This document shows positions 35,001-48,959 of a stretch of DNA of 64,000 bases, piece by piece (the stretch's first letter is position 1; the number at the start of each line of letters is the position of its first letter). The DNA is taken from contig NW_026870425.1 in NCBI RefSeq assembly GCF_963576545.1, positions 719,155-783,154 on the forward strand, given 5' to 3'. The stretch is from Limanda limanda. Its lineage: Eukaryota > Chordata > Actinopteri > Pleuronectiformes > Pleuronectidae. Position numbers and translations under genes: made by a program. The notes below the pieces were generated by a model that searched no databases, was not told the DNA's origin, and saw only the letters and a program-made list of their open reading frames with translations.

Positions 35001-38000
35001 ACTGAAAAATTCAAGAATTTAACCATTTCTTCCAAAAAAGGCTTATCTCCGTTTCCAGCGCTTTTCTGACACTTGGGCTGACATGTGATGAAAAAGTCAG
35101 AAATCTTAATCAATGCTTCCAAAAAAGGCTTATCTCCCCGTTTCCAGCTGTTTAGTGACATTTGGGATGATGTGTGATGAAAAATTCAAGAATTTAACCA
35201 TTTCTTCCAAAAAAGGCTTATCTCCCTGTTTCCAGCACTTTTCTGACACTTGGACTGACATGTGATGAAAAAGTCAAAATGTTAACCATTGCTTCCAAAA
35301 AAGGCTTATCTCCCCGTTTCCAGCTGTTTAGTGACATTTGGGATGATGTGTGATGAAAAATTCAAGAATATAACCTTTTCTTCCAAAAAAAAGGCAGATC
35401 TCCCTGTTTCCAGCGCTTTTCTGACACTTGGGCTGACATGTGATGAAAAAGTCAGAAATCTTAATCAATGCTTCCAAAAAAGGCTTATCTCCCCGTTTCC
35501 AGCTGTTTAGTGACATTTGGGATGATGTGTGATGAAAAATTCAAGAATTTAACCATTTCTTCCAAAAAAGGCTTATCTCCCTGTTTCCAGCGCTTTTCTG
35601 ACACTTGGGCTGACATGTGATGAAAAAGTCAGAAATCTTAATCAATGCTTCCAAAAAAGGCTTATCTCCCCGTTTCCAGCTGTTTAGTGACATTTGGGAT
35701 GATGTGTGATGAAAAATTCAAGAATTTAACCATTTCTTCCAAAAAAGGCTTATCTCCCTGTTTCCAGCGCTTTTCTGACACTTGGGCTGACATGTGATGA
35801 AAAAATCAGAAATCTTAATCAATGCTTCCAAAAAAGGCTTATCTCCCCGTTTCCAGCTGTTTAGTGACATTTGGGATGATGTGTGATAAAAAATTCAAGA
35901 ATTTAACCATTTCTTCCAAAAAAAGGCAGATCTCCCTGTTTCCAGCGCTTTTCTGACACTGGAGCTGATATGTGATTAAAAAGTCAAAATGTTAACCATT
36001 GCTTCCAAAAAAGGCTTATCTCCCCGTTTCCAGCTGTTTAGTGACATTTGGGATGATGTGTGATGAAAAATTCAAGAATTTAACCATTTCTTCCAAAAAA
36101 GGCTTATCTCCCTGTTTCCAGCGCTTTTCTGACACTTGGGCTGACATGTGATGAAAAAGTCAAAATGTTAACCATTGCTTCCAAAAAAGGCTTATCTCCC
36201 CGTTTCCAGCTGTTTAGTGACATTTGGGATGATGTGTGATGAAAAATTCAAGAATTTAACCATTTCTTCGAAAAAAGGCTTATCTCCCTGTTTCCAGCGC
36301 TTTTCTGACACTTGGGCTGACATGTGATGAAAAAGTCAGAAATCTTAATCAATGCTTCCAAAAAAGGCTTATCTCCCCGTTTCCAGCTGTTTAGTGACAT
36401 TTGGGATGATGTGTGATGAAAAATTCAAGAATTTAACCATTTCTTCCAAAAAAGGCTTATCTCCCTGTTTCCAGCGCTTTTCTGACACTTGGGCTGACAT
36501 GTGATGAAAAAGTCAGAAATCTTAATTAATGCTTCCAAAAAAGGCTTATCTCCCCGTTTCCAGCTGTTTAGTGACATTTGGGATGATGTGTGATGAAAAA
36601 TTCAAGAATTTAACCATTTCTTCCAAAAAAAGGCAGATCTCCCTGTTTCCAGCGCTTTTCTGACACTGGAGCTGATATGTGATGAAAAAGTCAAAATGTT
36701 AACCATTGCTTCCAAAAAAGGCTTATCTCCCCGTTTCCAGCTGTTTAGTGACATTTGGGATGATGTGTGATGAAAAATTCAAGAATTTAACCATTTCTTC
36801 CAAAAAAGGCTTATCTCCCTGTTTCCAGCGCTTTTCTGACACTTGGGCTGACATGTGATGAAAAAGTCAGAAATCTTAATCAATGCTTCCAAAAAAGGCT
36901 TATCTCCCCGTTTCCAGCTGTTTAGTGACATTTGGGATGATGTGTGATGAAAAATTCAAGAATTTAACCATATCTTCAAAAAAAAGGCTTATCTCCCTGT
37001 TTCCAGCGCTTTTCTGACACTTGGGCTGACATGTGATGAAAAAGTCAGAAATCTTAATCAATGCTTCCAAAAAAGGCTTATCTCCCCGTTTCCAGCTGTT
37101 TAGTGACATTTGGGATGATGTGTGATGAAAAATTCAAGAATTTAACCTTTTCTTCCAAAAAAAGGCAGATCTCCCTGTTTCCAGCGCTTTTCTGACACTG
37201 GAGCTGATATGTGATGAAAAAGTCAAAATGTTAACCATTGCTTCCAAAAAAGGCTTATCTCCCCGTTTCCAGCTGTTTAGTGACATTTGGGATGATGTGT
37301 GATGAAAAATTCAAGAATATAACCTTTTCTTCCAAAAAAAGGCAGATCTCCCTGTTTCCAGCGCTTTTCTGACACTTGGGCTGACATGTGATGAAAAAGT
37401 CAGAAATCTTAATCAATGCCTCCAAAAAAGGCATATCTCCCCGTTTCCAGCTGTTTAGTGACATTTGGGATGATGCGTGATGAAAAATTCAAGAATTTAA
37501 CCATTTCTTCCAAAAAAGGCTTATCTCCCTGTTTCCAGCGCTTTTCTGACACTTGGGCTGACATGTGATGAAAAAGTCAAAATGTTAACCATTGCTTCCA
37601 AAAAAGGCTTATCTCCCCGTTTCCAGCTGTTTAGTGACATTTGGGATGATGTGTGATGAAAAATTCAAGAATATAACCTTTTCTTCCAAAAAAAGCAGAT
37701 CTCCCTGTTTCCAGCGCTTTTCTGACACTTGGGCTGACATGTGATGAAAAAGTCAGAAATCTTAATCAATGCTTCCAAAAAAGGCTTATCTCACCGTTTC
37801 CAGCTGTTTAGTGACATTTGGGATGATGTGTGATGAAAAATTCAAGAATTTAACCATTTCTTCCAAAAAAGGCTTATCTCCCTGTTTCCAGCGCTTTTCT
37901 GACACTTGGGCTGACATGTGATGAAAAAGTCAGAAATCTTAATCAATGCTTCCAAAAAAGGCTTATTTCCCCGTTTCCAGCTGTTTAGTGACATTTGGGA

Positions 38001-39745
38001 TGATGTGTGATGAAAAATTCAAGAATTTAACCATTTCTTCCAAAAAAGGCTTATCTCCCTGTTTCCAGCGCTTTTCTGACACTTGGGCTGACATGTGATG
38101 AAAAAGTCAGAAATCTTAATCAACGCTTCCAAAAAAGGCTTATCTCCCCGTTTCCAGCTGTTTAGTGACATTTGGGATGATGTGTGATAAACAATTCAAG
38201 AATTTAACCATTTCTTCCAAAAAAAGGCAGATCTCCCTGTTTCCAGCGCTTTTCTGACACTTGGGCTGACATGTGATGAAAAAGTCAGAAATCTTAATCA
38301 ATGCTTCCAAAAAAGGCTTATCTCCCCGTTTCCAGCTGTTTAGTGACATTTGGGATGATGTGTGATGAAAAATTCAAGAATATAACCTTTTCTTCCAAAA
38401 AAAGGCAGATCTCCCTGTTTCCAGCGCTTTTCTGACACTTGGGCTGACATGTGATGAAAAAGTCAGAAATCTTAATCAATGCCTCCAAAAAAGGCTTATC
38501 TCCCCGTTTCCAGCTGTTTAGTGACATTTGGGATGATGTGTGATGAAAAATTCAAGAATTTAACCATTTCTTCCAAAAAAGGCTTATCTCCCTGTTTCCA
38601 GCGCTTTTCTGACACTTGGGCTGACATGTGATGAAAAAGTCAGAAATCTTAATCAATGCTTCCAAAAAAGGCTTATCTCCCCGTTTCCAGCTGTTTAGTG
38701 ACATTTGGGATGATGTGTGATGAAAAATTCAAGAATTTAACCATTTCTTCCAAAAAAGGCTTATCTCCCTGTTTCCAGCACTTTTCTGACACTTGGGCTG
38801 ACATGTGATGAAAAAGTCAAAATGTTAACCATTGCTTCCAAAAAAGGCTTATCTCCCCGTTTCCAGCTGTTTAGTGACATTTGGGATGATGTGTGATGAA
38901 AAATTCAAGAATATAACCTTTTCTTCCAAAAAAAGGCAGATCTCCCTGTTTCCAGCGCTTTTCTGACACTTGGGCTGACATGTGATGAAAAAGTCAGAAA
39001 TCTTAATCAATGCCTCCAAAAAAGGCTTATCTCCCCGTTTCCAGCTGTTTAGTGACATTTGGGATGATGTGTGATGAAAAATTCAAGAATTTAACCATTT
39101 CTTCCAAAAAAGGCTTATCTCCCTGTTTCCAGCGCTTTTCTGACACTTGGGCTGACATGTGATGAAAAAGTCAGAAATCTTCATCAATGCTTCCAAAAAT
39201 GGCTTATCTCCCCGTTTCCAGCTGTTTAGTGACATTTGGGATGATGTGTGATGAAAAATTCAAGAATTTAACCATTTCTTCCAAAAAAGGCTTATCTCCC
39301 TGTTTCCAGCGCTTTTCTGACACTTGGGCTGACATGTGATGAAAAAGTCAGAAATCTTAATCAATGCTTCCAAAAAAGGCTTATCTCCCCGTTTCCAGCT
39401 GTTTAGTGACATTTGGGATGATGTGTGATGAAAAATTCAAGAATTTAACCATTTCTTCCAAAAAAGGCTTATCTCCCTGTTTCCAGCGCTTTTCTGACAC
39501 TTGGGCTGACATGTGATGAAAAAGTCAGAAATCTTAATCAATGCTTCCAAAAAAGGCTTATTTCCCGTTTCCAGCTGTTTAGTGACATTTGGGATGATGT
39601 GTGATGAAAAATTCAAGAATTTAACCTTTTCTTCCAAAAAAAGGCAGATCTCCCTGTTTCCAGCGCTTTTCTGACACTTGGGCTGACATGTGATGAAAAA
39701 GTCAGAAATCTTAATCAATGCTTCCAAAAAAGGCTTATCTCCCCG
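32100..39745 (+). repeat. Intermediate satellite segment between large-block copies
   Basis: Satellite only, dominated by A1-B1 dimers with interspersed A2/A4-B2 and A3-B1. It includes one CACGTG unit (32605), CAATGCCTCC units near 34940, 37418, 38481 and 39012, an odd GATGCGTACTGAAAA unit near 34995, a 2-bp-shortened unit end (ATCTCCGTTTCC) near 35047, and a one-base-short TATTTCCCGTTTCC near 39560 that lengthens an open frame by chance. It is less ordered than the flanking blocks and carries several markers of 24-27 kb, so it seems to derive from the same parent sequence with more rearrangement. Confidence 0.8.
33400..33745 (+). repeat. Two-dimer segment repeated 709 bp downstream
   Basis: Two dimers containing the rare TCTCCCCTTTTCCAGCTTTTTAG form (double T substitution, start at 33549). 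The same pair of substitutions recurs at 34258, an offset of 709 bp (four dimers). The edges are approximate. The left copy also has CTTCCATAAAAGG near 33704. Confidence 0.65.
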
Positions 39746-42223
39746 TTTCCAGCTGTTTAGTGACATTTGGGATGATGTGTGATGAAAAATTCAAGAATTT
39801 AACCATTTCTTCCAAAAAGGCTTATCTCCCTGTTTCCAGCGCTTTTCTGACACTTGGGCTGACATGTGATGAAAAAGTCAGAAATCTTAATCAATGCTTC
39901 CAAAAAAGGCTTATCTCCCCGTTTCCAGCTGTTTAGTGACATTTGGGATGAAGTGTGATGAAAAATTCAAGAATTTAACCTTTTCTTCCAAAAAAAGGCA
40001 GATCTCCCTGTTTCCAGCGCTTTTCTGACACTTGGGCTGACATGTGATGAAAAAGTCAGAAATCTTAATCAATGCTTCCAAAAAAGGCTTATCTCCCCGT
40101 TTCCAGCTGTTTAGTGACATTTGGGATGATGTGTGATAAAAAATTCAAGAATTTAACCATTTCTTCCAAAAAAAGGCAGATCTCCCTGTTTCCAGCGCTT
40201 TTCTGACACTGGAGCTGATATGTGATGAAAAAGTCAAAATGTTAACCATTGCTTCCAAAAAAGGCTTATCTCCCCGTTTCCAGCTGTTTAGTGACATTTG
40301 GGATGATGTGTGATGAAAAATTCAAGAATATAACCTTTTCTTCCAAAAAAAGGCAGATCTCCCTGTTTCCAGCGCTTTTCTGACACTTGGGTCTGACATG
40401 TGATGAAAAAGTCAGAAATCTTAATCAATGCTTCCAAAAAAGGCTTATCTCCCCGTTTCCAGCTGTTTAGTGACATTTGGGATGATGTGAGATGAAAAAT
40501 TCAAGAATTTAACCTTTTCTTCCAAAAAAGGCAGATCTCCCTGTTTCCAGCGCTTTTCTGACACTGGAGCTGATATGTGATGAAAAAGTCAAAATGTTAA
40601 CCATTGCTTCCAAAAAAGGCTTATCTCCCCGTTTCCAGCTGTTTAGTGACATTTGGGATGATGTGTGATGAAAAATTCAAGAATTTAACCTTTTCTTCCA
40701 AAAAAAGGCAGATCTCCCTGTTTCCAGCGCTATTCTGACACTGGAGCTGATATGTGATGAAAAAGTCAAAATGTTAACGATTGCTTCCAAAAAAGGCTTA
40801 TCTCACCGTTTCCAGCTGTTTAGTGACATTTGGGATGATGTGTGATGAAAAATTCAAGAATTTAACCATTTCTTCCAAAAAAGGCTTATCTCCCTGTTTC
40901 CAGCGATTTTCTGACACTTGGGCTGACATGTGATGAAAAAGTCAGAAATCTTAATCAATGCTTCCAAAAAAGGCTTATCTCCCCGTTTCCAGCTGTTTAG
41001 TGACACTTGGGATGATGTGTGATGAAAAATTCAAGAATTTAACCATTTCTTCCAAAAAAGGCTTATCTCCCTGTTTCCAGCGCTTTTCTGACACTTGGGC
41101 TGACATGTGATGAAAAAGTCAGAAATCTTACTCAATGCTTCCAAAAAAGGCTTATCTCCCCGTTTCCAGCTGTTTAGTGACATTTGGGATGATGTGAGAT
41201 GAAAAATTCAAGAATTTAACCTTTTCTTCCAAAAAAAGGCAGATCTCCCTGTTTCCAGCGCTTTTCTGACACTGGAGCTGATATGTGATGAAAAAGTTAA
41301 AATGTTAACCATTGCTTCCAAAAAAGGCTTATCTCCCCGTTTCCAGCTGTTTAGTGACATTTGGGATGATGTGTGATTAAAAATTCAAGAATTTAACCAT
41401 TTCTTCCAAAAAAGGCTTATCTCCCTGTTTCCAGCGCTTTTCTGACACTGGAGCTGATATGTGATGAAAAAGTCAAAATGTTAACCATTGCTTCCAAAAA
41501 AGGCTTATCTCCCCGTTTCCAGCTGTTTAGTGACATTTGGAATGATGTGTGATGAAAAATTCAAGAATATAACCTTTTCTTCCAAAAAAAGGCAGATCTC
41601 CCTGTTTCCAGCGCTTTTCTGACACTTGGGCTGACATGTGATGAAAAATTCAGAAATCTTAATCAATGCTTCCAAAAAAGGCTTATCTCCCCGTTTCCAG
41701 CTGTTTAGTGACATTTGGGATGATGTGTGATGAAAAATTCAAGAATTTAACCATTTCTTCCAAAAAAGGCTTATCTCCCTGTTTCCAGCGCTTTTCTGAC
41801 ACTTGGGCTGACATGTGATGAAAAAGTCAGAAATCTTAATCAATGCTTCCAAAAAAGGCTTATCTCCCCGTTTCCAGCTGTTTAGTGACATTTGGGATGA
41901 TGTGTGATGAAAAATTCAAGAATTTAACCATTTCTTCCAAAAAAGGCTTATCTCCCTGTTTCCAGCGCTTTTCTGACGCTTGGGCTGACATGTGATGAAA
42001 AAGTCAGAAATCTTAATCAATGCTTCCAAAAAAGGCTTATCTCCCCGTTTCCAGCTGTTTAGTGACATTTGGGATGATGTGTGATGAAAAATTCAAGAAT
42101 TTAACCATTTCTTCCAAAAAAGGCTTATCTCCCTGTTTCCAGCACTTTTCTGACACTTGGGCTGACATGTGATGAAAAAGTCAAAATGTTAACCATTGCT
42201 TCCAAAAAAGGCTTATCTCCCCG

Positions 42224-43108
42224 TTTCCAGCTGTTTAGTGACATTTGGGATGATGTGTGATGAAAAATTCAAGAATATAACCTTTTCTTCCAAAAAAAGG
42301 CAGATCTCCCTGTTTCCAGCGCTTTTCTGACACTTGGGCTGACATGTGATGAAAAAGTCAGAAATCTTAATCAATGCTTCCAAAAAAGGCTTATCTCCCC
42401 ATTTCCAGCTGTTTAGTGACATTTGGGATGATGTGTGATGAAAAATTCAAGAATTTAACCATTTCTTCCAAAAAAGGCTTATCTCCCTGTTTCCAGCACT
42501 TTTCTGACACTTGGGCTGACATGTGATGAAAAAGTCAGAAATCTTAATCAATGCTTCCAAAAAAGGCTTATCTCCCCGTTTCCAGCTGTTTAGTGACATT
42601 TGGGATGATGTGTGATGAAAAATTCAAGAATTTAACCATTTCTTCCAAAAAAGGCTTATCTCCCTGTTTCCAGCACTTTTCTGACACTTGGGCTGACATG
42701 TGATGAAAAAGTCAAAATGTTAACCATTGCTTCCAAAAAAGGCTTATCTCCCCGTTTCCAGCTGTTTAGTGACATTTGGGATGATGTGTGATGAAAAATT
42801 CAAGAATATAACCTTTTCTTCCAAAAAAAGGCAGATCTCCCTGTTTCCAGCGCTTTTCTGACACTTGGGCTGACATGTGATGAAAAAGTCAGAAATCTTA
42901 ATCAATGCTTCCAAAAAAGGCTTATCTCCCCATTTCCAGCTGTTTAGTGACATTTGGGATGATGTGTGATGAAAAATTCAAGAATTTAACCATTTCTTCC
43001 AAAAAAGGCTTATCTCCCTGTTTCCAGCACTTTTCTGACACTTGGGCTGACATGTGATGAAAAAGTCAAAATGTTAACCATTGCTTCCAAAAAAGGCTTA
43101 TCTCCCCG
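42224..43108 (+). repeat. Recent 531-bp expansion inside copy 2
   Basis: An A3-B1 dimer whose end reads CTCCCCATTTCC (a G to A change that removes the CpG) occurs at 42224 and again at 42755, 531 bp later. This change was not seen in copy 1 or copy 3, so the extra three dimers arose by duplication after the mutation, in copy 2 alone. Confidence 0.75.
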
Positions 43109-46100
43109 TTTCCAGCTGTTTAGTGACATTTGGGATGATGTGTGATGAAAAATTCAAGAATATAACCTTTTCTTCCAAAAAAAGGCAGATCTCCCTGTTT
43201 CCAGCGCTTTTCTGACACTTAGGCTGACATGTGATGAAAATGTCAGAAATCTTAATCAATGCTTCCAAAAAAGGCTTATCTCCCCGTTTCCAGCTGTTTA
43301 GTGACATTTGGGATGATGTGTGATGAAAAATTCAAGAATTTAACCATTTCTTCCAAAAAAGGCTTATCTCCCTGTTTCCAGCGCTTTTCTGACACTTGGG
43401 CTGACATGTGATGAAAAAGTCAGAAATCTTACTCAATGCTTCCAAAAAAGGCTTATCTCCCCGTTTCCAGCTGTTTAGTGACATTTGGGATGATGTGAGA
43501 TGAAAAATTCAAGAATTTAACCTTTTCTTCCAAAAAAAGGCAGATCTCCCTGTTTCCAGCGCTTTTCTGACACTGGAGCTGATATGTGATGAAAAAGTCA
43601 AAATGTTAACCATTGCTTCCAAAAAAGGCTTATCTCCCCGTTTCCAGCTGTTTATTGACTTTTTGGATGATGTGTGATGAAAAATTCAAGAATTTAACCA
43701 TTTCTTCCAAAAAAGGCTTATCTCCCTGTTTCCAGCGCTTTTCTGACACTTGGGCTGACATGTGATGAAAAAGTCAGAAATCTTAATCAATGCTTCCAAA
43801 AAAGGCTTATCTCCCCGTTTCCAGCTGTTTAGTGACATCTGGGATGATGTGTGATAAAAAATTCAAGAATTTAACCATTTCTTCCAAAAAAAGGCAGATC
43901 TCCCTGTTTCCAGCGCTTTTCTGACACTGGAGCTGATATGTGATGAAAAAGTCAAAATGTTTACCATTGCTTCCAAAAAAGGCATATCTCCCCGTTTCCA
44001 GCTGTTTAGTGACATTTGGGATGATGTCTGATGAAAAATTCAAGAATTTAACCATTTCTTCCAAAAAAGGCTTATCTCCCTGTTTCCAGCGCTTTTCTGA
44101 CACTTGGGCTGACATGTGATGAAAAAGTCAGAAATCTAAATCAATGCTTCCAAAAAAGGCTTATCTCCCCGTTTCCAGCTGTTTAGTGACATTTGGGATG
44201 ATGTGTGATGAAAAATTCAAGAATTTAACCTTTTCTTCCAAAAAAAGGCAGATCTCCCTGTTTCCAGCGCTTTTCTGACACTGGAGCTGATATGTGATGA
44301 AAAAGTCAAAATGTTAACCATTGCTTCCAAAAAAGGCTTATCTCCCCGTTTCCAGCTGTTTAGTGACATTTGGGATGATGTGTGATGAAAAATTCAAGAA
44401 TTTAACCTTTTCTTCCAAAAAAAGGCAGATCTCCCTGTTTCCAGCGCTTTTCTGACACTGGAGCTGATATGTGATGAAAAAGTCAAAATGTTAACGATTG
44501 CTTCCAAAAAAGGCTTATCTCCCCGTTTCCAGCTGTTTAGTGACATTTGGGATGATGTGTGATGAAAAATTCAAGAATATAACCTTTTCTTACAAAAAAA
44601 GGCAGATCTCCCTTTTTCCAGCGCTTTTCTGACACTTGGGCTGACATTTGATGAAAAAGTCAGAAATCTTAATCAATGCTTCCAAAAAAGGCTTATCTCC
44701 CCGTTTCCAGCTGTTTAGTGACATTTGGGATGATGTGTGATGAAAAATTCAAGAATTTAACCATTTCTTCCAAAAAAAGGCAGATCTCCCTGTTTCCAGC
44801 GCTTTTCTGACACTGGAGCTGATATGTGATGAAAAAGTCAAAATGTTAACGATTGCTTCCAAAAAAGGCTTATCTCCCCGTTTCCAGCTGTTTAGTGACA
44901 TTTGGGATGATGTGTGATGAAAAATTCAAGAATTTAACCATTTCTTCCAAAAAAGGCTTATCTCCCTGTTTCCAGCGCTTTTCTGACACTTGGGCTGACA
45001 TGTGATGAAAAAGTCAGAAATCTTACTCAATGCTTCCAAAAAAGGCTTATCTCCCCGTTTCCAGCTGTTTAGTGACATTTGGGATGATGTGAGATGAAAA
45101 ATTCAAGAATTTAACCTTTTCTTCCAAAAAAAGGCAGATCTCCCTGTTTCCAGCGCTTTTCTGACACTGGAGCTGATATGTGATGAAAAAGTCAAAATGT
45201 TAACCATTGCTTCCAAAAAAGGCTTATCTCACCGTTTCCAGCTGTTTAGTGACATTTGGGATGATGTGTGATGAAAAATTCAAGAATATAACCTTTTCTT
45301 CCAAAAAAAGGCAGATCTCCCTGTTTCCAGCGCTTTTCTGACACTTGGGCTGACATGTGATGAAAAAGTCAGAAATCTTAATCAATGCTTCCAAAAAAGG
45401 CTTATCTCCCCGTTTCCAGCTGTTAAGTGACATTTGGGATGATGTGTGATGAAAAATTCAAGAATTTAACCATTTCTTCCAAAAAAGGCTTATCTCCCTG
45501 TTTCCAGCGATTTTCTGACACTTGGGCTGACATGTGATGAAAAAGTCAGAAATCTTAATCAATGCTTCCAAAAAAGGCTTATCTCCCCGTTTCCAGCTGT
45601 TTAGTGACAATTGGGATGATGTGTGATGACAAATTCAAGAATTTAACCATTTCTTCCAAAAAAGGCTTATCTCCCTGTTTCCAGCGCTTTTCTGACACTT
45701 GGGCTGATATGTGATGAAAAAGTCAGAAATCTTACTCAATGCTTCCAAAAAAGGCTTATCTTCCCGTTTCCAGCTGTTTAGTGACATTTGGGATGATGTG
45801 AGATGAAAAATTCAAGAATTTAACCTTTTCTTCCAAAAAAAGGCAGATCTCCCTGTTTCCAGCGCTTTTCTGACACTGGAGCTGATATGTGATGAAAAAG
45901 TTAAAATGTTAACCATTGCTTCCAAAAAAGGCTTATCTCCCCGTTTCCAGCTGTTTAGTGACATTTGGGATGATGTGTGATGAAAAATTCAAGAATTTAA
46001 CCATTTCTTCCAAAAAAGGCTTATCTCCCTGTTTCCAGCGCTTTTCTGACACTGGAGCTGATATGTGATGAAAAAGTCAAAATGTTAACCATTGCTTCCA

Positions 46101-47006
46101 AAAAAGGCTTATCTCCCCGTTTCCAGCTGTTTAGTGACATTTGGGATGATGTGAGATGAAAAATTCAAGAATTTAACCTTTTCTTCCAAAAAAAGGCAGA
46201 TCTCCCTGTTTCCAGCGCTTTTCTGACACTTGGGCTGACATGTGATGAAAAAGTCAGAAATCTTAATCAATGCTTCCAAAAAAGGCTTATCTCCCCGTTT
46301 CCAGCTGTTTAGTGACATTTGGGATGATGTGTGATGAAAAATTCAAGAATTTAACCTTTTCTTCCAAAAAAAGGCAGATCTCCCTGTTTCCAGCGCTTTT
46401 CTGACACTGCAGCTGATATGTGATGAAAAAGTCAAAATGTTAACCATTGCTTCCAAAAAAGGCTTATCTCCCCGTTTCCAGCTGCTTAGTGACATTTGGG
46501 ATGATGTGTGATGAAAAATTCAAGAATATAACCTTTTCTTCCAAAAAAAGGCAGATCTCCCTGTTTCCAGCGCTTTTCTGACACTTAGGCTGACATGTGA
46601 TGAAAAAGTCAGAAATCTTAATCAATGCTTCCAAAAAAGGCTTATCTCCCCGTTTCCAGCTGTTTAGTGACATTTGGGATGATGTGTGATGAAAAATTCA
46701 AGAATTTAACCTTTTCTTCAAAAAAAGGCTTATCTCCCTGTTTCCAGCGCTTTTCTGACACTTGGGCTGACATGTGATGAAAAAGTCAGAAATCTTAATC
46801 AATGCTTCCAAAAAAGGCGTATCTCCCCGTTTCCAGCTGTTTAGTGACATTTGGGATGATGTGTGATGAAAAATTCAAGAATTTAACCTTTTCTTCCAAA
46901 AAAAGGCAGATCTCCCTGTTTCCAGCGCTTTTCTGACACTGGAGCTGATATGTGATGAAAAAGTCAAAATGTTAACGATTGCTTCCAAAAAAGGCAGATC
47001 TCCCTG

Positions 47007-47095
47007 TTTCCAGCGCTTTTCTGACACTTGGGTCTGACATGTGATGAAAAAGTCAGAAATCTTAATCAATGCTTCCAAAAAAGGCTTATCTCCCC
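47007..47095 (+). repeat. B unit after a B-B junction, copy 2
   Basis: Same missing-A junction as at 20444/20445, exactly 26,562 bp downstream, with the same GTTAACGATTG, GGCAGATCTCCCTG and CACTTGGGTCTGAC flanks. Confidence 0.85.
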
Positions 47096-48169
47096 GTTTC
47101 CAGCTGTTTAGTGACATTTGGGATGATGTGTGATGAAAAATTCAAGAATTTAACCATTTCTTCCAAAAAAGGCTTATCTCCCTGTTTCCAGCGCTTTTCT
47201 GACACTTGGGCTGACATGTGATGAAAAAGTCAGAAATCTTACTCAATGCTTCCAAAAAAGGCTTATCTCCCCGTTTCCAGCTGTTTAGTGACATTTGGGA
47301 TGATGTGAGATGAAAAATTCAAGAATTTAACCTTTTCTTCCAAAAAAAGGCAGATCTCCCTGTTTCCAGCGCTTTTCTGACACTGGAGCTGATATGTGAT
47401 GACAAAGTCAAAATGTTAACCATTGCTTCCAAAAAAGGCTTATCTCCCCGTTTCCAGCTGTTTAGTGACATTTGGGATGATGTGTGATGAAAAATTCAAG
47501 AATTTAACCTTTTCTTCCAAAAAAAGGCAGATCTCCCTGTTTCCAGCGCTATTCTGACACTGGAGCTGATATGTGATGAAAAAGTCAAAATGTTAACGAT
47601 TGCTTCCAAAAAAGGCTTATCTCACCGTTTCCAGCTGTTTAGTGACATTTGGGATGATGTGTGATGAAAAATTCAAGAATATAACCTTTTCTTCCAAAAA
47701 AAGGCAGATCTCCCTGTTTCCAGCGCTTTTCTGACACTTGGGCTGACATGTGATGAAAAAGTCAGAAATCTTAATCAATGCTTCCAAAAAAGGCTTATCT
47801 CCCCGTTTCCAGCTGTTTAGTGACATTTGGGATGATGTGTGATGAAAAATTCAAGAATTTAACCATTTCTTCCAAAAAAGGCTTATCTCCCTGTTTCCAG
47901 CGATTTTCTGACACTTGGGCTGACATGTGATGAAAAAGTCAGAAATCTTAATCAATGCTTCCAAAAAAGGCTTATCTCCCCGTTTCCCGCTGTTTAGTGA
48001 CATTTGGGATGATGTGTGATGAAAAATTCAAGAATTTAGCCATTTCTTCCAAAAAAGGCTTATCTCCCTGTTTCCAGCGCTTTTCTGACACTTGGGCTGA
48101 CATGTGATGAAAAAGTCAGAAATCTTACTCAATGCTTCCAAAAAAGGCTTATCTCCCCGTTTCCAGCTG

Positions 48170-48223
48170 TTTAGTGACATTTGGGATGATGTGAGATTTA
48201 GTGACATTTGGGATGATGTGAGA
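48170..48223 (+). repeat. 27-bp perfect direct duplication within an A unit
   Basis: Bases 48170-48196 (TTTAGTGACA ... TGTGAGA) are repeated exactly at 48197-48223. This lengthens one A half-unit by 27 bp. Copies 1 and 3 of the large block lack it. Slippage, local template switching or an assembly artefact could produce it; it lies just upstream of an indel-rich stretch. Confidence 0.9.
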
Positions 48224-48959
48224 TGAAAAATTCAAGAATTTAACCTTTTCTTCCAAAAAAGGCAGATCTCCCTGTTTCCAGCGCTTTTCTGACACTGGAG
48301 CTGATATGTGATGAAAAAGTTAAAATGTTAACCATTGCTTCCAAAAAAGGCTTATCTCCCCGTTTCCAGCTGTTTAGTGACATTTGGGATGATGTGTGAT
48401 GAAAAATTCAAGAATTTAACCATTTCTTCCAAAAAAGGCTTATCTCCCTGTTTCCAGCGCTTTTCTGACACTTGGGCTGACATGTGATGAAAAAGTCAGA
48501 AATCTTAATCAATGCTTCCAAAAAAGGCTTATCTCCCCGTTTCCAGCTGTTTAGTGACATTTGGGATGATGTGTGATGAAAAATTCAAGAATATAACCTT
48601 TTCTTCCAAAAAAAGGCAGATCTCCCTGTTTCCAGCGCTTTTCTGACACTTGGGCTGACATGTGATGAAAAAGTCAGAAATCTTAATCAATGCTTCCAAA
48701 AAAGGCTTATCTCCCCGTTTCCAGCTGTTTAGTGACATTTGGGATGATGTGAGATGAAAAATTCAAGAATTTAACATTTTCTTCCAAAAAAAGGCAGATC
48801 TCCCTGTTTCCAGCGCTTTTCTGACACTTAGGCTGACATGTGATGAAAAAGTCAAAATGTTAACCATTGCTTCCAAAAAAGGCTTATCTCCCCGTTTCCA
48901 GCTGTTTAGTGACATTTGGGATGATGTGTGATGAAAAATTCAAGAATTTAACCTTTTCT

